Shown here in pieces: positions 18,582 through 28,231 of a stretch of DNA of 64,000 nt (position 1 is the stretch's first letter; the number at the start of each line of letters is the position of its first letter). The DNA comes from Rhodocytophaga aerolata. Its GTDB lineage: Bacteria > Bacteroidota > Bacteroidia > Cytophagales > 172606-1. The stretch spans positions 310,001 through 374,000 of the forward strand of contig NZ_JAUKPO010000004.1 in the NCBI RefSeq assembly GCF_030503435.1, given 5' to 3'. A program made the translations under genes and the position numbers. The notes beneath the pieces were generated by a model. The model saw only the letters and a list, made by a program, of their open reading frames with translations, ran no database searches and was not told the DNA's origin.

Positions 18582-18584
18582 TGT

Positions 18585-18986
18585 TTAATGAGGTTGCCGC
18601 TGTCTGGCAATATCTTCCAGAGCTTTTTCGGTGAATGGCTTCATCAGGAATTTAACAACTGATTTGTATCCCAATGCCCGTTGCCTGTCTCTTTCACTCA
18701 CAGAACTAGTAATCACTACTACAGCCGAATCGGGATGGGCAGAAAAAAAGGTTTTTTCATACTGCTCAATAAACTCAAAGCCATCCATTTCAGGCATTTT
18801 AAGGTCTACCAGCAGCACATCCGGAAAGGAAGTAGTTTGCAGCAGCTTATGTAAATATTCCAGGGCTTGCCAGCCATTATTTTCAATATGGAATTCTTCG
18901 ACAAAGGATATTTCTTTGAGGATCTCCCCCATTAAATGGGTAGTTATTTTATCATCATCCAGAATAAATAAATTCTTAATCAACAT
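18585..18986 (-). CDS. Single-domain response regulator (CheY-like)
   Basis: This 133-residue lone receiver has FILDDDKITTHL at the N-terminus (acidic pocket), phospho-Asp in VLLVDLKMPEMDGFEF, Ser/Thr in VVVITSSVSERD and Lys in VKFLMKPF. There is no DNA-binding or enzymatic output, so it works through protein contacts or as a phosphorelay intermediate. It lies between two sensor kinases and is the first gene on the minus strand downstream of the multi-PAS kinase. It may be a target of both. Confidence 0.9.
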   Translation of the reverse strand: MLIKNLFILDDDKITTHLMGEILKEISFVEEFHIENNGWQALEYLHKLLQTTSFPDVLLVDLKMPEMDGFEFIEQYEKTFFSAHPDSAVVVITSSVSERDRQRALGYKSVVKFLMKPFTEKALEDIARQRQPH

Positions 18987-19083
18987 GTACCGTCTTTTTG
19001 AAGTAATACCCTAGCTGGCGTTCAATAAAAATGGTAGAAACCAATAATTCGCACGTAATGCTTGGGAACAAAAAATTGATTGG

Positions 19084-19091
19084 CAAAAGTA
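19084..19091 (-). promoter_or_regulatory. Candidate -7 element TACTTTTG upstream of the receiver gene
   Basis: On the minus strand TACTTTTG fits TAnnTTTG and lies about 100 bp upstream of the ATG at 18986, in the gap after the multi-PAS kinase gene. Confidence 0.28.
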
Positions 19092-19148
19092 AAAACTTCT
19101 GAGCTAACAAGCTAAAACCTCCGGAAAATTGTAGGTAAAACAGCCAGT

Positions 19149-22100
19149 TTAATATTCTTTTAAATAGATCCGGAAAGTGGTGCCTTTTTCTACGTCACTT
19201 TCCACCAGCACCTTACCTCCGTTTTTCTCTACCATACTTTTTATCAGATGTAAACCTAAGCCTTTTCCGGAAGCTTTGTTGGTAAATCTGGTAAAAGGTT
19301 TGAACAGATGCTGACCGTATTTAGCCAGATTCATCCCCATCCCATTATCGGACACAGTTAATAAAACGTATTCATTTTCTTGTCTCGTTTGGATGTGCAC
19401 CTGAAGATTCCTTGCATGACTCCGGTATTTTATGGCATTGGTCAGCAGATTTTTCAGAATACTTTGCAGGTAGGCTTCCACATACCTGATTGTATCTTTC
19501 TGGGAAAAATCTACCTCTATCTGGCTTCCGGTGCTCTGGATCTCATCTGCCAGATCCTGCAGGATTGGGTGCAGACATTGGTGAAAGGCTACTTCTTTTA
19601 CCGGAATATCTTGTACACTCTGTATCTCTATTACCTCTACTAATCCATTAATCGTCTGATCCAGGCGGTTTACAGACTCCACAATGGCAGCGTATAGTTC
19701 GGGGTGTAAGGTGGTATCTACCCGCTGCAACATACCAGATAATAATTTGAGGTTCGCTACCGGCGACTTAAGGTCGTGGGCAGCCATATATACAAAATTA
19801 TCCAGTACTTCATTAATCTTGCTCAGTTCCTGGTTTTTCTGTTCCATTTCCCCAAATGCCGCCTGTAACGCCTGCTCACTTTTCACCCGTTCGGTAATGT
19901 CAAATACAATGGCGTAAAAGCCTGCTGTTTTCCCGTGATCCAGGTGGGGAACATACGTAACAGTAACATAGCGGTTTCCCTTTTCTGCATGTGTAAAGCT
20001 GGTATCATAAGTTACGTGCTCTCCCTGTAATACCTTTTCTATATACGGAGCGGCTGGTAAGTAGGTCTCATCCCCTAACAGTTCACGCATGGTACGGCCT
20101 TGAATGGCATTCAAAGGCTTCTTAAACCATTCTGAATAGGCTTTATTGGTAAACTTGTACCGCTGTTGGGCATCGATATAAGAAACCAGTAAGGGAAGGG
20201 CATCGCTTACCAGGCGGAGCTGGTTTTCACTTGTTACCAGTTCTTTGGTCCGCTCTTGAATTTTCTCTTCTAAACTCAGGTTCAGTTCTACCAGGTGATC
20301 TTTATACTGCCTCAGTTCGTCCAGGGCATGTGCTAACTCCTGATTTTTTCTATGGATTTCTTCCTGCGCAGCCCGTTCCTTTAATTCATTTTGTTTGCGT
20401 TCGGTTACATCATGCACAATGCTCATGACGCCAGCAATGTGGTTATTGGCGCCATATAACGGAAACACATACGCATCGTAATAGCCTTTTCTCGAATTAA
20501 ATTCATGGTCAGACAACTTTGTTGGTATTCCCCGCAAAGCTGCTTTCATGGCCTGTACGGCTTGAGAATTTTCCGTTCCCGGAAAAACTTCCAGTACATG
20601 CTTGCCCAATACTTCGCTTCGGTTTTTACCAATATACTTCTCCATCACCGGGTTCCAGGCCGTATAGTGCAGATTTTCATCTAAAGAAACGATGCCATCA
20701 ATGCTGTGGAAGATGAGTGAATCAGAAAAATCTTTCTCTTTCTGGAGTTTTTCTTCGGCTTCTTTGGTAGCGGTAATATCTTCAAAACTTAAGACAAGGC
20801 CATCGGATTGTTTTACAGCATATAACTTAAACCAGGTTGGCTTGTTTTCGATGGCAAACAAAATTGTATCTGCATAGGAATTGCCAGTTTCTACCACCAA
20901 TGTAAATTTCCTGAACACATCTGCCTGCTGCAATTCCGGATACACCTCCAGCATCCGTTTTCCTGTTAGGGGTTCTTTTCTTTTTAAATGGCGATACGCA
21001 GCATTGTTTACCAATACATACTCAAAATCAATAATAGATTCAGCCTCGGAACGCACCGACTGGAAATAGATCAAGCCAGCCAGCGATCCGTTGAGCACAC
21101 CCTGTACCAGCCTCTGCGCTTCTTTTTCTTCGGTTACATCTTGCGTAGCACCAACGATTTTGATCGGCCGGCCAGCCTCGTCGCATTGAATCATCCCTTT
21201 GGTTTGGGTAATCCGGACACGTTTGTCCCGGCGGATAATTTGAACAGTGGCCTCGAAACTACTCTGGTGACTGGCAACTAATGTATAAATCTTTTCTATT
21301 TCGGCCTTACTCTCAGGATGTATATGTTGAAGCAACCATTGTTGGTTTATCTCTATTTCATCTTTCTGGGGTTGGTAGCCAAAAATGCGGTACAATTCAT
21401 CAGACCAGGTTACTTTCCCGGTTGAAGCCTCCCACTCCCAGCTACCCACATGCGCAATAGATTGAGCCTGAGCCATTACAGCCTCACTTTTTTGCAATTT
21501 TTCTTCGGCTAGTTTTTTTGAAGTAATGTCTCTGGAAACTGTTAGCCAACCTATGGTCTGGCCGTTATTGTCAATCAATGGAGTTAAGCTGGCTTCATAA
21601 TATCCTGTCCGGTCAGCCAGGGGTACATCATGCAAAAATACTTTTTCTCCGTTACGCACCCGTTCTATTGCCTGCTGCATCACCGTACCTTCATACTGGC
21701 TGAACAAGCTAAACAATTGTTGTCCAATTGCCTGTACTTTGCTAACCCCTGTCCTATCTTCCAGGGCTTTGTTCCATACAGTTATTTCGCCTTCCAGGTC
21801 ATAGGCAGAAATACCGTCAGAGGTATTGTCAAGTAACGTACTTAAAAAGTCTTTTTCCTGGATTACCCGTTCATTTTGTATAGCTACAAAGGTTTCCAAG
21901 GACATTTCTTGTTGCAAAGAATAGAACATATCCAGCTCCCCTATAACGGCTTCATATAAATCAAGATCCCGGGTATATTCCTTCAACAGCCGGATGAACG
22001 CATATTTCCGGGTGTGCGGTGTAAAGGCCATATCTTTCACATCTATGCTGTTTCGTGGCACATTAGGAAGCAGATTGGCTTTCCATAAATCGTTCCGCTG

Positions 22101-22319
22101 GCGGGCACTTTCCATGGCCTTTCCCCCAGCCAGGCTTTGCAAAAATTCTTTTGTATTACTAGAAGAAAAGGTATATAACTGTTCGTCTGTGAAGGCTGTA
22201 AACAACTTTAACAAAGGCAACTCTATCTCTTTCACGCGTTGCAGGTGAATACGCACAAATTCATCCAGGCAGTTATCCAGGATAAAAGCAGCGTACGCTT
22301 TCAGATAATTAAATTCCAT
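19149..22319 (-). CDS. Multi-PAS sensor histidine kinase (soluble)
   Basis: This 1056-residue kinase has no membrane segments. An N-terminal helical region (about 1-160) with no PAS character comes first; it looks like an all-alpha sensor or dimerisation domain. About five PAS/PAC units follow, near 165-275, 280-395, 398-520, 528-650 and 700-812. The second has the PAS_3-like HVGSWEWEASTGKVTW. A coiled coil lies at about 650-695 between the last two. HisKA has His848 in AAHDLKSPVAN, and HATPase_c has SDNGMGM and GKGLGLHLIKSM. It has no receiver, so it probably signals to a separate regulator such as the gene at 18585. Confidence 0.93.
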   Translation of the reverse strand: MEFNYLKAYAAFILDNCLDEFVRIHLQRVKEIELPLLKLFTAFTDEQLYTFSSSNTKEFLQSLAGGKAMESARQRNDLWKANLLPNVPRNSIDVKDMAFTPHTRKYAFIRLLKEYTRDLDLYEAVIGELDMFYSLQQEMSLETFVAIQNERVIQEKDFLSTLLDNTSDGISAYDLEGEITVWNKALEDRTGVSKVQAIGQQLFSLFSQYEGTVMQQAIERVRNGEKVFLHDVPLADRTGYYEASLTPLIDNNGQTIGWLTVSRDITSKKLAEEKLQKSEAVMAQAQSIAHVGSWEWEASTGKVTWSDELYRIFGYQPQKDEIEINQQWLLQHIHPESKAEIEKIYTLVASHQSSFEATVQIIRRDKRVRITQTKGMIQCDEAGRPIKIVGATQDVTEEKEAQRLVQGVLNGSLAGLIYFQSVRSEAESIIDFEYVLVNNAAYRHLKRKEPLTGKRMLEVYPELQQADVFRKFTLVVETGNSYADTILFAIENKPTWFKLYAVKQSDGLVLSFEDITATKEAEEKLQKEKDFSDSLIFHSIDGIVSLDENLHYTAWNPVMEKYIGKNRSEVLGKHVLEVFPGTENSQAVQAMKAALRGIPTKLSDHEFNSRKGYYDAYVFPLYGANNHIAGVMSIVHDVTERKQNELKERAAQEEIHRKNQELAHALDELRQYKDHLVELNLSLEEKIQERTKELVTSENQLRLVSDALPLLVSYIDAQQRYKFTNKAYSEWFKKPLNAIQGRTMRELLGDETYLPAAPYIEKVLQGEHVTYDTSFTHAEKGNRYVTVTYVPHLDHGKTAGFYAIVFDITERVKSEQALQAAFGEMEQKNQELSKINEVLDNFVYMAAHDLKSPVANLKLLSGMLQRVDTTLHPELYAAIVESVNRLDQTINGLVEVIEIQSVQDIPVKEVAFHQCLHPILQDLADEIQSTGSQIEVDFSQKDTIRYVEAYLQSILKNLLTNAIKYRSHARNLQVHIQTRQENEYVLLTVSDNGMGMNLAKYGQHLFKPFTRFTNKASGKGLGLHLIKSMVEKNGGKVLVESDVEKGTTFRIYLKEY

Positions 22320-22659
22320 GATGCGTAAGTGTATGGGTAATTATTTGTATCTAGAGAAAGGCAAAGCTGGACCAAAGAACCATGAGGCGATCATCGGATA
22401 ACAACTAATCAGGACATTTTTCCTTTCAACCTCTAAACATACAGTATTCTTAGCAGATTTCCTTCACCTACAGGTGGAGTTTCTACTCTGGCATCCAAGC
22501 TTTGCTGGTATCTGCGTACCGTATCGATCAGAGATAGGAAGCCTGAAAATACAGGAAATTAGCTGTGCGAACACATAAGTTTCATGGAATAAATACAGGC
22601 TATTGGTTTATTTAGTGGATTATTAAATAAATTAGTAGCCAGATCCAGAAAAACAAACC
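22320..22659 (+). other. Intergenic region between divergent genes
   Basis: About 340 bp separating the multi-PAS kinase and the M49-like lipoprotein gene. No ORF, RNA gene or strong hairpin was seen. It should contain both promoters, but no exact TAnnTTTG was found. Confidence 0.45.
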
Positions 22660-24330
22660 ATGAAAAGTACCTACTCGTTTTTTGCCTGCCTGCTGGCGGC
22701 TTCGTTACTCCAGAGCTGCACTGAAAACAATAAGCAAACCCAAGCTATGCAAACTACCCAAGATTCTACAGCCACTGATCTGGCAGCAAAATTAAGCAAG
22801 TATGAGTCTGTAAAACTTACAGCCGATTTAGCCGGCCTTTCAGCCAAAGAGAAACAAATGATTCCACTCCTGATTCAGGCAGGTGAAATAATGGACCAGC
22901 TATTCTGGTTTGAGGCGTATGGGAAAGGCGACTCTTTACTGAATGTATTGCCTGATAAACAAGCCCAGACCTATGTAAAAATCAACTATGGGCCATGGGA
23001 CAGACTGGAAAACAACGAGCCATTTATTGCCGGCGTTGGGCCCAAACCGGAAGGCGCAAATTTCTATCCGGTAGATATGACCAAAGAGGAGTTTGAACAG
23101 GCAAGCTTAGCAGATAAAAAGAGTGAATACACATTCTTAAGAAGAGATCAAGCCGGAAAGCTCATCACTATCCCCTATCACGAGCAGTTTAAAGAGCAGA
23201 TTACCAAAGCCGCTGACTTGTTACAACAAGCCGCCCAACTGGCTGAAGAATCTGGCCTAAAAAAGTACCTGACCTTACGGGCCGAAGCTTTGCTTACCGA
23301 CAAGTATCAGCCCAGCGATATGGCCTGGATGGATATGAAAAACAACACTATTGACGTTGTAATCGGACCTATAGAAACTTATGAAGACCGGTTATTTGGC
23401 TACAAAGCTGCCCATGAGGCCTATGTTTTAATTAAAGACCAGGCGTGGAGTAAACGCCTGGCTAAATATGCCTCTTTTTTACCCGAATTGCAGAAAGGTA
23501 TTCCGGTGAAAGATGCCTATAAAAAAGAAATGCCTGGGGCCGATGCCGACCTCAATGCGTATGATGTGGTCTATTATGCAGGCGACTGTAACGCAGGCAG
23601 CAAAACCATTGCCATTAACCTACCCAACGACGAGGAAGTACAGCTAAAAAAAGGAACCCGCCGCCTTCAGCTAAAAAATGCCATGCAGGCAAAGTTTGAT
23701 AAAATTATGGTTCCTATTGCCGCTACACTCATCGCAGAAGACCAGCGTAAGTTCATCAACTTCGATGCATTTTTTGCCAACACTATGTTTCATGAGGTAG
23801 CTCACGGATTAGGAATAAAAAATACCATTAATGGCAAAGGCACCGTCCGCGATGCTTTAAAAGAACATGCCTCAGCTCTGGAAGAAGGGAAAGCAGATAT
23901 TTTAGGTCTGTATATGATTACCCAGCTGCATCAGAAAGGGGAAATTAGCGGAGACCTGAAAGATTATTATACTACGTTTATGGCCGGCATTTTCCGTTCT
24001 ATCCGTTTTGGTGCGGCCAGTGCCCACGGTACTGCCAACATGATCCGTTTCTCGTTTTTTAAAGAGAAAGGAGCTTTTGAACGGGATGCTACCACTGGTA
24101 GATACCGGGTTAATTTTGATAAGATGCAACAAGCCATGAACGAGTTATCTGAGCAGATTCTGACCTTACAGGGTGATGGAGATTATGCCGGCGTAGCCAG
24201 ACTGGTAGAATCCAGAGGCAAAATAGATGCCCAGCTACAAGCCGATCTGGACCGCCTGCAAGAGGCTAAAATTCCAGTAGATGTGGTATTTGAGCAAGGC
24301 GTTCAGGTACTGGGGCTGAATAATTTGTAG
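22660..24330 (+). CDS. M49-like (dipeptidyl peptidase III-related) zinc hydrolase lipoprotein
   Basis: The 556-residue product has a lipoprotein signal with the lipobox L-Q-S-C at Cys20, so it should be anchored in the envelope. The zinc site is H378-E-V-A-H382, followed by EEGKADILG from Glu408. The paired helices correspond to the HExxGH and EECRAE motifs of dipeptidyl peptidase III. The first motif is the shorter HExxH form, lacking the extra residue characteristic of classic M49. The protein would bind one zinc ion and hydrolyse peptides or related substrates. Some such proteins are annotated only as Zn-dependent hydrolases, so the activity is uncertain. The next gene, a TonB receptor, follows 88 bp later. 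Confidence 0.8.
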   Translation: MKSTYSFFACLLAASLLQSCTENNKQTQAMQTTQDSTATDLAAKLSKYESVKLTADLAGLSAKEKQMIPLLIQAGEIMDQLFWFEAYGKGDSLLNVLPDKQAQTYVKINYGPWDRLENNEPFIAGVGPKPEGANFYPVDMTKEEFEQASLADKKSEYTFLRRDQAGKLITIPYHEQFKEQITKAADLLQQAAQLAEESGLKKYLTLRAEALLTDKYQPSDMAWMDMKNNTIDVVIGPIETYEDRLFGYKAAHEAYVLIKDQAWSKRLAKYASFLPELQKGIPVKDAYKKEMPGADADLNAYDVVYYAGDCNAGSKTIAINLPNDEEVQLKKGTRRLQLKNAMQAKFDKIMVPIAATLIAEDQRKFINFDAFFANTMFHEVAHGLGIKNTINGKGTVRDALKEHASALEEGKADILGLYMITQLHQKGEISGDLKDYYTTFMAGIFRSIRFGAASAHGTANMIRFSFFKEKGAFERDATTGRYRVNFDKMQQAMNELSEQILTLQGDGDYAGVARLVESRGKIDAQLQADLDRLQEAKIPVDVVFEQGVQVLGLNNL

Positions 24331-24418
24331 ATTTAGCTAACCTTACTCCCACATACTGAGTATTGTCAGTAATTCAATTTTTATCATCCATTCTTATTTA
24401 TCTCTCCGGAGCTTCTGT

Positions 24419-26722
24419 ATGAGCTTGAAACAACTTTTTTTTGTAATAGTAGTCAATGCTTGCCTGACAGCAAGTGTATATGCACAACAAACCTACAGCG
24501 GACGTGTGTGGGATAGCCAGAGCCGCACCCCCTTGCCTGGAGTTAACGTACGAGCCTATCCTTTGCAACAGGGAACCGTTACCGGAGAAGATGGCACCTT
24601 TACCCTTACTACCGATTCAGTAGCCACAAGGCTGGAGTTTTCATTTGTAGGCTATCAGACTGCAACGGTGAAAGCCGCTGAAGATATACCTTTAAGTATT
24701 TACCTACAACCTGCTCAGCAAGAGCTACATGAAGTAGTGGTAGTAGGCTATGAAAATAACCGCAAACTGTTAGAAACGGCAGGCTCCATCTCTCTGCTTA
24801 CACCCCAAGCGCTGGAAAGATTCAGCAACACATCCCTGCTTCCGGCTATTAACACGCTGCCAGGCGTGCGGATGGAAGAACGTTCGCCTGGAAGTTATAG
24901 GCTTTCTATCCGGGGAAGTTCGCTGCGTTCTCCTTTTGGGGTACGCAATGTAAAAGTATACTGGAACGATATTCCGTTTACTGACCCCAGTGGAAACACA
25001 GCCCTTAATTTACTAGATTATCACACCATCGGCAGTGTGGAAGTAATTAAAGGCCCGGCCGGAAGCATTTATGGAGCAGGTACCGGAGGAGTAGTATTGT
25101 TGCAGAATCCGGCAATTCCAAGCAATGAAAAAAGTGTTCAACTTACCGGATTGGCAGGTTCGTATGGCCTGGTGGGCAATAGTATTTCGCTCCGGATGGG
25201 CGGTACCCAAAGTAACTCTATTGTTACCTATGCACATCAACAATCCAATGGCTACCGCGACCATAGCAACATGCGCCGCGATGTGTTAAACTTCCGTACG
25301 CAGTACCAGGTATCTGAGAAACGGAATGTCTCCATTATGGGGCTGTATTCCGACCTCTATTACCAGACACCGGGAGGAATTAATGCGGCCCAGTTTGCCA
25401 GAAATCCACGCTTGTCCAGATTGCCGGTAATTAACCAACGCGGCGATACTACTGTCAGAGGCAGTATAGAGCAGCAGGCAGCAATTTATATTCAGGCTTT
25501 GTACCTGGGCGCCTCGCAGCAGTACCAGATTAATGACAAGTGGAGTAACAGCACCTCTATTTATGGAACATTTAATACCCTACGCAATCCCTTTATATCC
25601 AACTATGAACGCAAAGCTGAACAAGGCTTTGGCGCCCGTACCCGTACTTCGTATCTGTTCGACATAGGTTCTGTCAGCAGCGAATGGACATTTGGCGGAG
25701 AGTTTCAGCAATTATTTACCGTAGATAAAGTGTATGGCAACCGACTTGGCACCCCAGACACACTTCAACTGGATGCTGAAGTAAACACCCGTCAATTTAT
25801 CATTTTCAGCCAGTTAGAGTTAGACTTACCTGCTAACTTCTTTCTTACTCTGGGTGCCAGCTTTAACCGCCTCCGCTACCGGAACCAGGATTTTACCAAC
25901 CCCAGAACGAACTTCCGCCAGACCCGCGAGTTTAATCCGGTTGTTTCTCCGAGAGTAGCCTTGCTAAAAAAACTGTCCGAAAATCTGGCGGTGCATGGCA
26001 GTGTAAGCCTGGGTTTCTCCCCTCCTACGCTAACGGAAATATTACCTTCTGCCGGTATCTTTAATGGCAATCTAGATGCTGAGCAAGGAGTAAATTATGA
26101 ATTAGGTTTCCGGGGGAATGTACAAAAGTTATCATTCGATGTAACAGCCTACTCTTTGCAACTAAATCAAACAATTGTGCGGCGAAGCAACGAAGCAGGT
26201 GCTGAATACTTTGTAAATGCCGGGAATACAGACCAGAATGGATTAGAAGCTACTGCCAGTTATCCGTTTGTTCAGCAGCAAGCAGGCGCCTTATCTGACC
26301 TGAAGCTTTGGACAAGCTATACCTATAATCATTATACATTTAAAAATTATATACAGGGAGAAACAGACTTTAGTAACAACCGCTTGCCTGCTGTTGCTCC
26401 TCATACGATTATCACTGGCATCGATGCCGCTTCTGGCATTGGGTTGTATACCAACATTACCTTCAACTTTACTGATTTTATTCCTCTCAATGATGCAAAT
26501 ACGGCTTATGCCAACGATTATGCTTTACTGGGTGGAAGGCTTGGTTTCCGCAGAACCATACACGCATTTTCATTGGATGTGTATGCTGGCGTAGACAATG
26601 CCCTGAATGAGGTTTACAGTCTGGGGAATGATATTAATGCCTTTGGAGGAAGGTATTATAACACGGCTGCCGGGATCAATTATTACGGTGGTGTTGGCTT
26701 GAAATATAATTTTGCCCGCTAA
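24419..26722 (+). CDS. TonB-dependent outer-membrane receptor with carboxypeptidase-like domain
   Basis: This 767-residue protein has a signal peptide (cleavage near VYAQQ). A CarboxypepD_reg-like domain follows (about 24-105; SGRVWDSQSRTPLPGVNV, GTVTGEDGTFTL). The plug domain covers about 115-225, with RMEERSPGSYRLSIRGSSLR and VEVIKGPAGSIYGAGTGG. A 22-strand-type barrel ends in the aromatic-rich VGLKYNFAR. It would import a siderophore, metal complex, vitamin or glycan fragment using TonB energy. It resembles FecA/iron-type receptors more than SusC proteins: it is shorter than the usual ~1000 residues and has no adjacent SusD. Substrate unknown. Confidence 0.9.
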   Translation: MSLKQLFFVIVVNACLTASVYAQQTYSGRVWDSQSRTPLPGVNVRAYPLQQGTVTGEDGTFTLTTDSVATRLEFSFVGYQTATVKAAEDIPLSIYLQPAQQELHEVVVVGYENNRKLLETAGSISLLTPQALERFSNTSLLPAINTLPGVRMEERSPGSYRLSIRGSSLRSPFGVRNVKVYWNDIPFTDPSGNTALNLLDYHTIGSVEVIKGPAGSIYGAGTGGVVLLQNPAIPSNEKSVQLTGLAGSYGLVGNSISLRMGGTQSNSIVTYAHQQSNGYRDHSNMRRDVLNFRTQYQVSEKRNVSIMGLYSDLYYQTPGGINAAQFARNPRLSRLPVINQRGDTTVRGSIEQQAAIYIQALYLGASQQYQINDKWSNSTSIYGTFNTLRNPFISNYERKAEQGFGARTRTSYLFDIGSVSSEWTFGGEFQQLFTVDKVYGNRLGTPDTLQLDAEVNTRQFIIFSQLELDLPANFFLTLGASFNRLRYRNQDFTNPRTNFRQTREFNPVVSPRVALLKKLSENLAVHGSVSLGFSPPTLTEILPSAGIFNGNLDAEQGVNYELGFRGNVQKLSFDVTAYSLQLNQTIVRRSNEAGAEYFVNAGNTDQNGLEATASYPFVQQQAGALSDLKLWTSYTYNHYTFKNYIQGETDFSNNRLPAVAPHTIITGIDAASGIGLYTNITFNFTDFIPLNDANTAYANDYALLGGRLGFRRTIHAFSLDVYAGVDNALNEVYSLGNDINAFGGRYYNTAAGINYYGGVGLKYNFAR

Positions 26723-26940
26723 CGCTGCCTTGCCACATATTGTGGCAAGAATATCTGCCTAATTCAGCAATTACTATATGATAATCAATTAATTAAGTTT
26801 CACTGATACACTAAAAAATGCGATCTGTAGGTTCAGGATTGGTGAGGTAAAGAGGTAATTTTTCGGGAGTATTATCACTTTCATCTAAGTTATTGAAAAA
26901 AAATTGCTATTTTTTCCCCGCTTAAACCTATGTCATTTTT

Positions 26941-28149
26941 ATGTTTTACACAAAAGAGAAATTAAAAGCATGGATGATCCTGCTTTGCGCGGTATCTGCC
27001 TTCGGACTCAGCAGTTGTTCGCAGCAACAAGGAGACACGCAGAATGGCACTACTGCCCAGACTACCGATACTACTCAACAAGCCACTAACGAGACCAGAC
27101 CCATGAATGTAACGAAAGAAGTATTCGGAAAAACCGAAGATGGTACAGAAGTACATTTGTATACCCTAACCAATGACAATGGTATGACCGTAAAAATTAC
27201 CAATTATGGGGCTATTATTACCTCACTGGTTACCAAAGACAAAAACGGCAACCCTGGCGACATTGTATTGGGCTTTGACAGCCTGGAAAGTTACCTGAAA
27301 GGGCATCCATTTTTTGGCGCAGTGGCCGGAAGGTATGCCAACCGGATAAAAGAGGGAAAATTTACCCTGGATGGCAAAGAATACAAACTGGCCACCAATA
27401 ATGGAAAAAACCACCTGCATGGCGGCATTAAAGGATTTGACAAAGTAGTATGGACACCGGAGGAAATAAACAATGGCCTGAAACTGACCTACAAGAGCAA
27501 AGATATGGAAGAAGGCTATCCTGGTAACCTGACTGCAACTGTTACTTATGTTATCAACGACAATAACGAACTTCGCATTAACTACACGGCTGAAACAGAC
27601 AAGCCTACGCCGGTAAACCTAACTAACCATAGCTATTTTAACCTGGCAGCCGGGCAGGCAAAAAATAACCTAGATCATGTAATGTTCATTCAGGCCGACA
27701 AATATACCGTGGTGGATGAAACCATGATTCCAACCGGAGAACTCCGCCCGGTAAAAGGCACACCCTTCGATTTCACAACACCACAACCCATTGGTGCACG
27801 CATAGAGCAAACAGGTGGCGGCTATGACCATAATTTTGTGTTAATAAAGAAAACCCCTGGCGAAATGTCACTGGCGGCAACCGTTTATGAACCCACGAGC
27901 GGACGGGTAATGGAGGTATATACTACCCAGCCTGGTGTACAGTTTTATGCCGGCAACTTCCTGGATGGCTCCTTAACAGGGAAAGGCGGCGTGAACTATG
28001 TAAAACGGTATGGCTTCTGCCTGGAAACGCAACACTTCCCGGATTCTCCCAACCAGGCGGCGTTTCCCAGCACCATCCTGAAGCCCGGAGAAACCTATAA
28101 ACAGGCTACCATTTTTAAATTTTCAGCTGAAAACAGAGCCAATCAATAA
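26941..28149 (+). CDS. galM: Aldose 1-epimerase (galactose mutarotase), lipoprotein
   Basis: This 402-residue enzyme interconverts alpha and beta anomers of aldoses. A lipoprotein signal ends in G-L-S-S-C (Cys26), so it is exported. A low-complexity Thr/Gln linker precedes the catalytic beta-sandwich. Conserved residues are visible: the Arg of GAVAGRYANRI, His230 in NLTNHSYFNLA (general acid) and Glu362 in FCLETQHFPDSPN (general base). The start at 26941 is supported by the complete signal peptide. A perfect 14-bp hairpin follows the stop. Confidence 0.93.
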   Translation: MFYTKEKLKAWMILLCAVSAFGLSSCSQQQGDTQNGTTAQTTDTTQQATNETRPMNVTKEVFGKTEDGTEVHLYTLTNDNGMTVKITNYGAIITSLVTKDKNGNPGDIVLGFDSLESYLKGHPFFGAVAGRYANRIKEGKFTLDGKEYKLATNNGKNHLHGGIKGFDKVVWTPEEINNGLKLTYKSKDMEEGYPGNLTATVTYVINDNNELRINYTAETDKPTPVNLTNHSYFNLAAGQAKNNLDHVMFIQADKYTVVDETMIPTGELRPVKGTPFDFTTPQPIGARIEQTGGGYDHNFVLIKKTPGEMSLAATVYEPTSGRVMEVYTTQPGVQFYAGNFLDGSLTGKGGVNYVKRYGFCLETQHFPDSPNQAAFPSTILKPGETYKQATIFKFSAENRANQ

Positions 28150-28167
28150 AAGTAACAATTAGCTAAG

Positions 28168-28212
28168 GTGAAAACGTGGAAATGAGTAAGTTCGCATCTT
28201 CCACGTTTTCAC
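28168..28212 (+). terminator. Terminator hairpin after the aldose epimerase
   Basis: GTGAAAACGTGGAA (28168-28181) and TTCCACGTTTTCAC (28199-28212) form a perfect 14-bp stem with a 17-nt loop. It lies between galM and the next gene. The T run after it is short, so termination may be partial. Confidence 0.65.
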
Positions 28213-28231
28213 GTTTACTAGCGTATCACCC

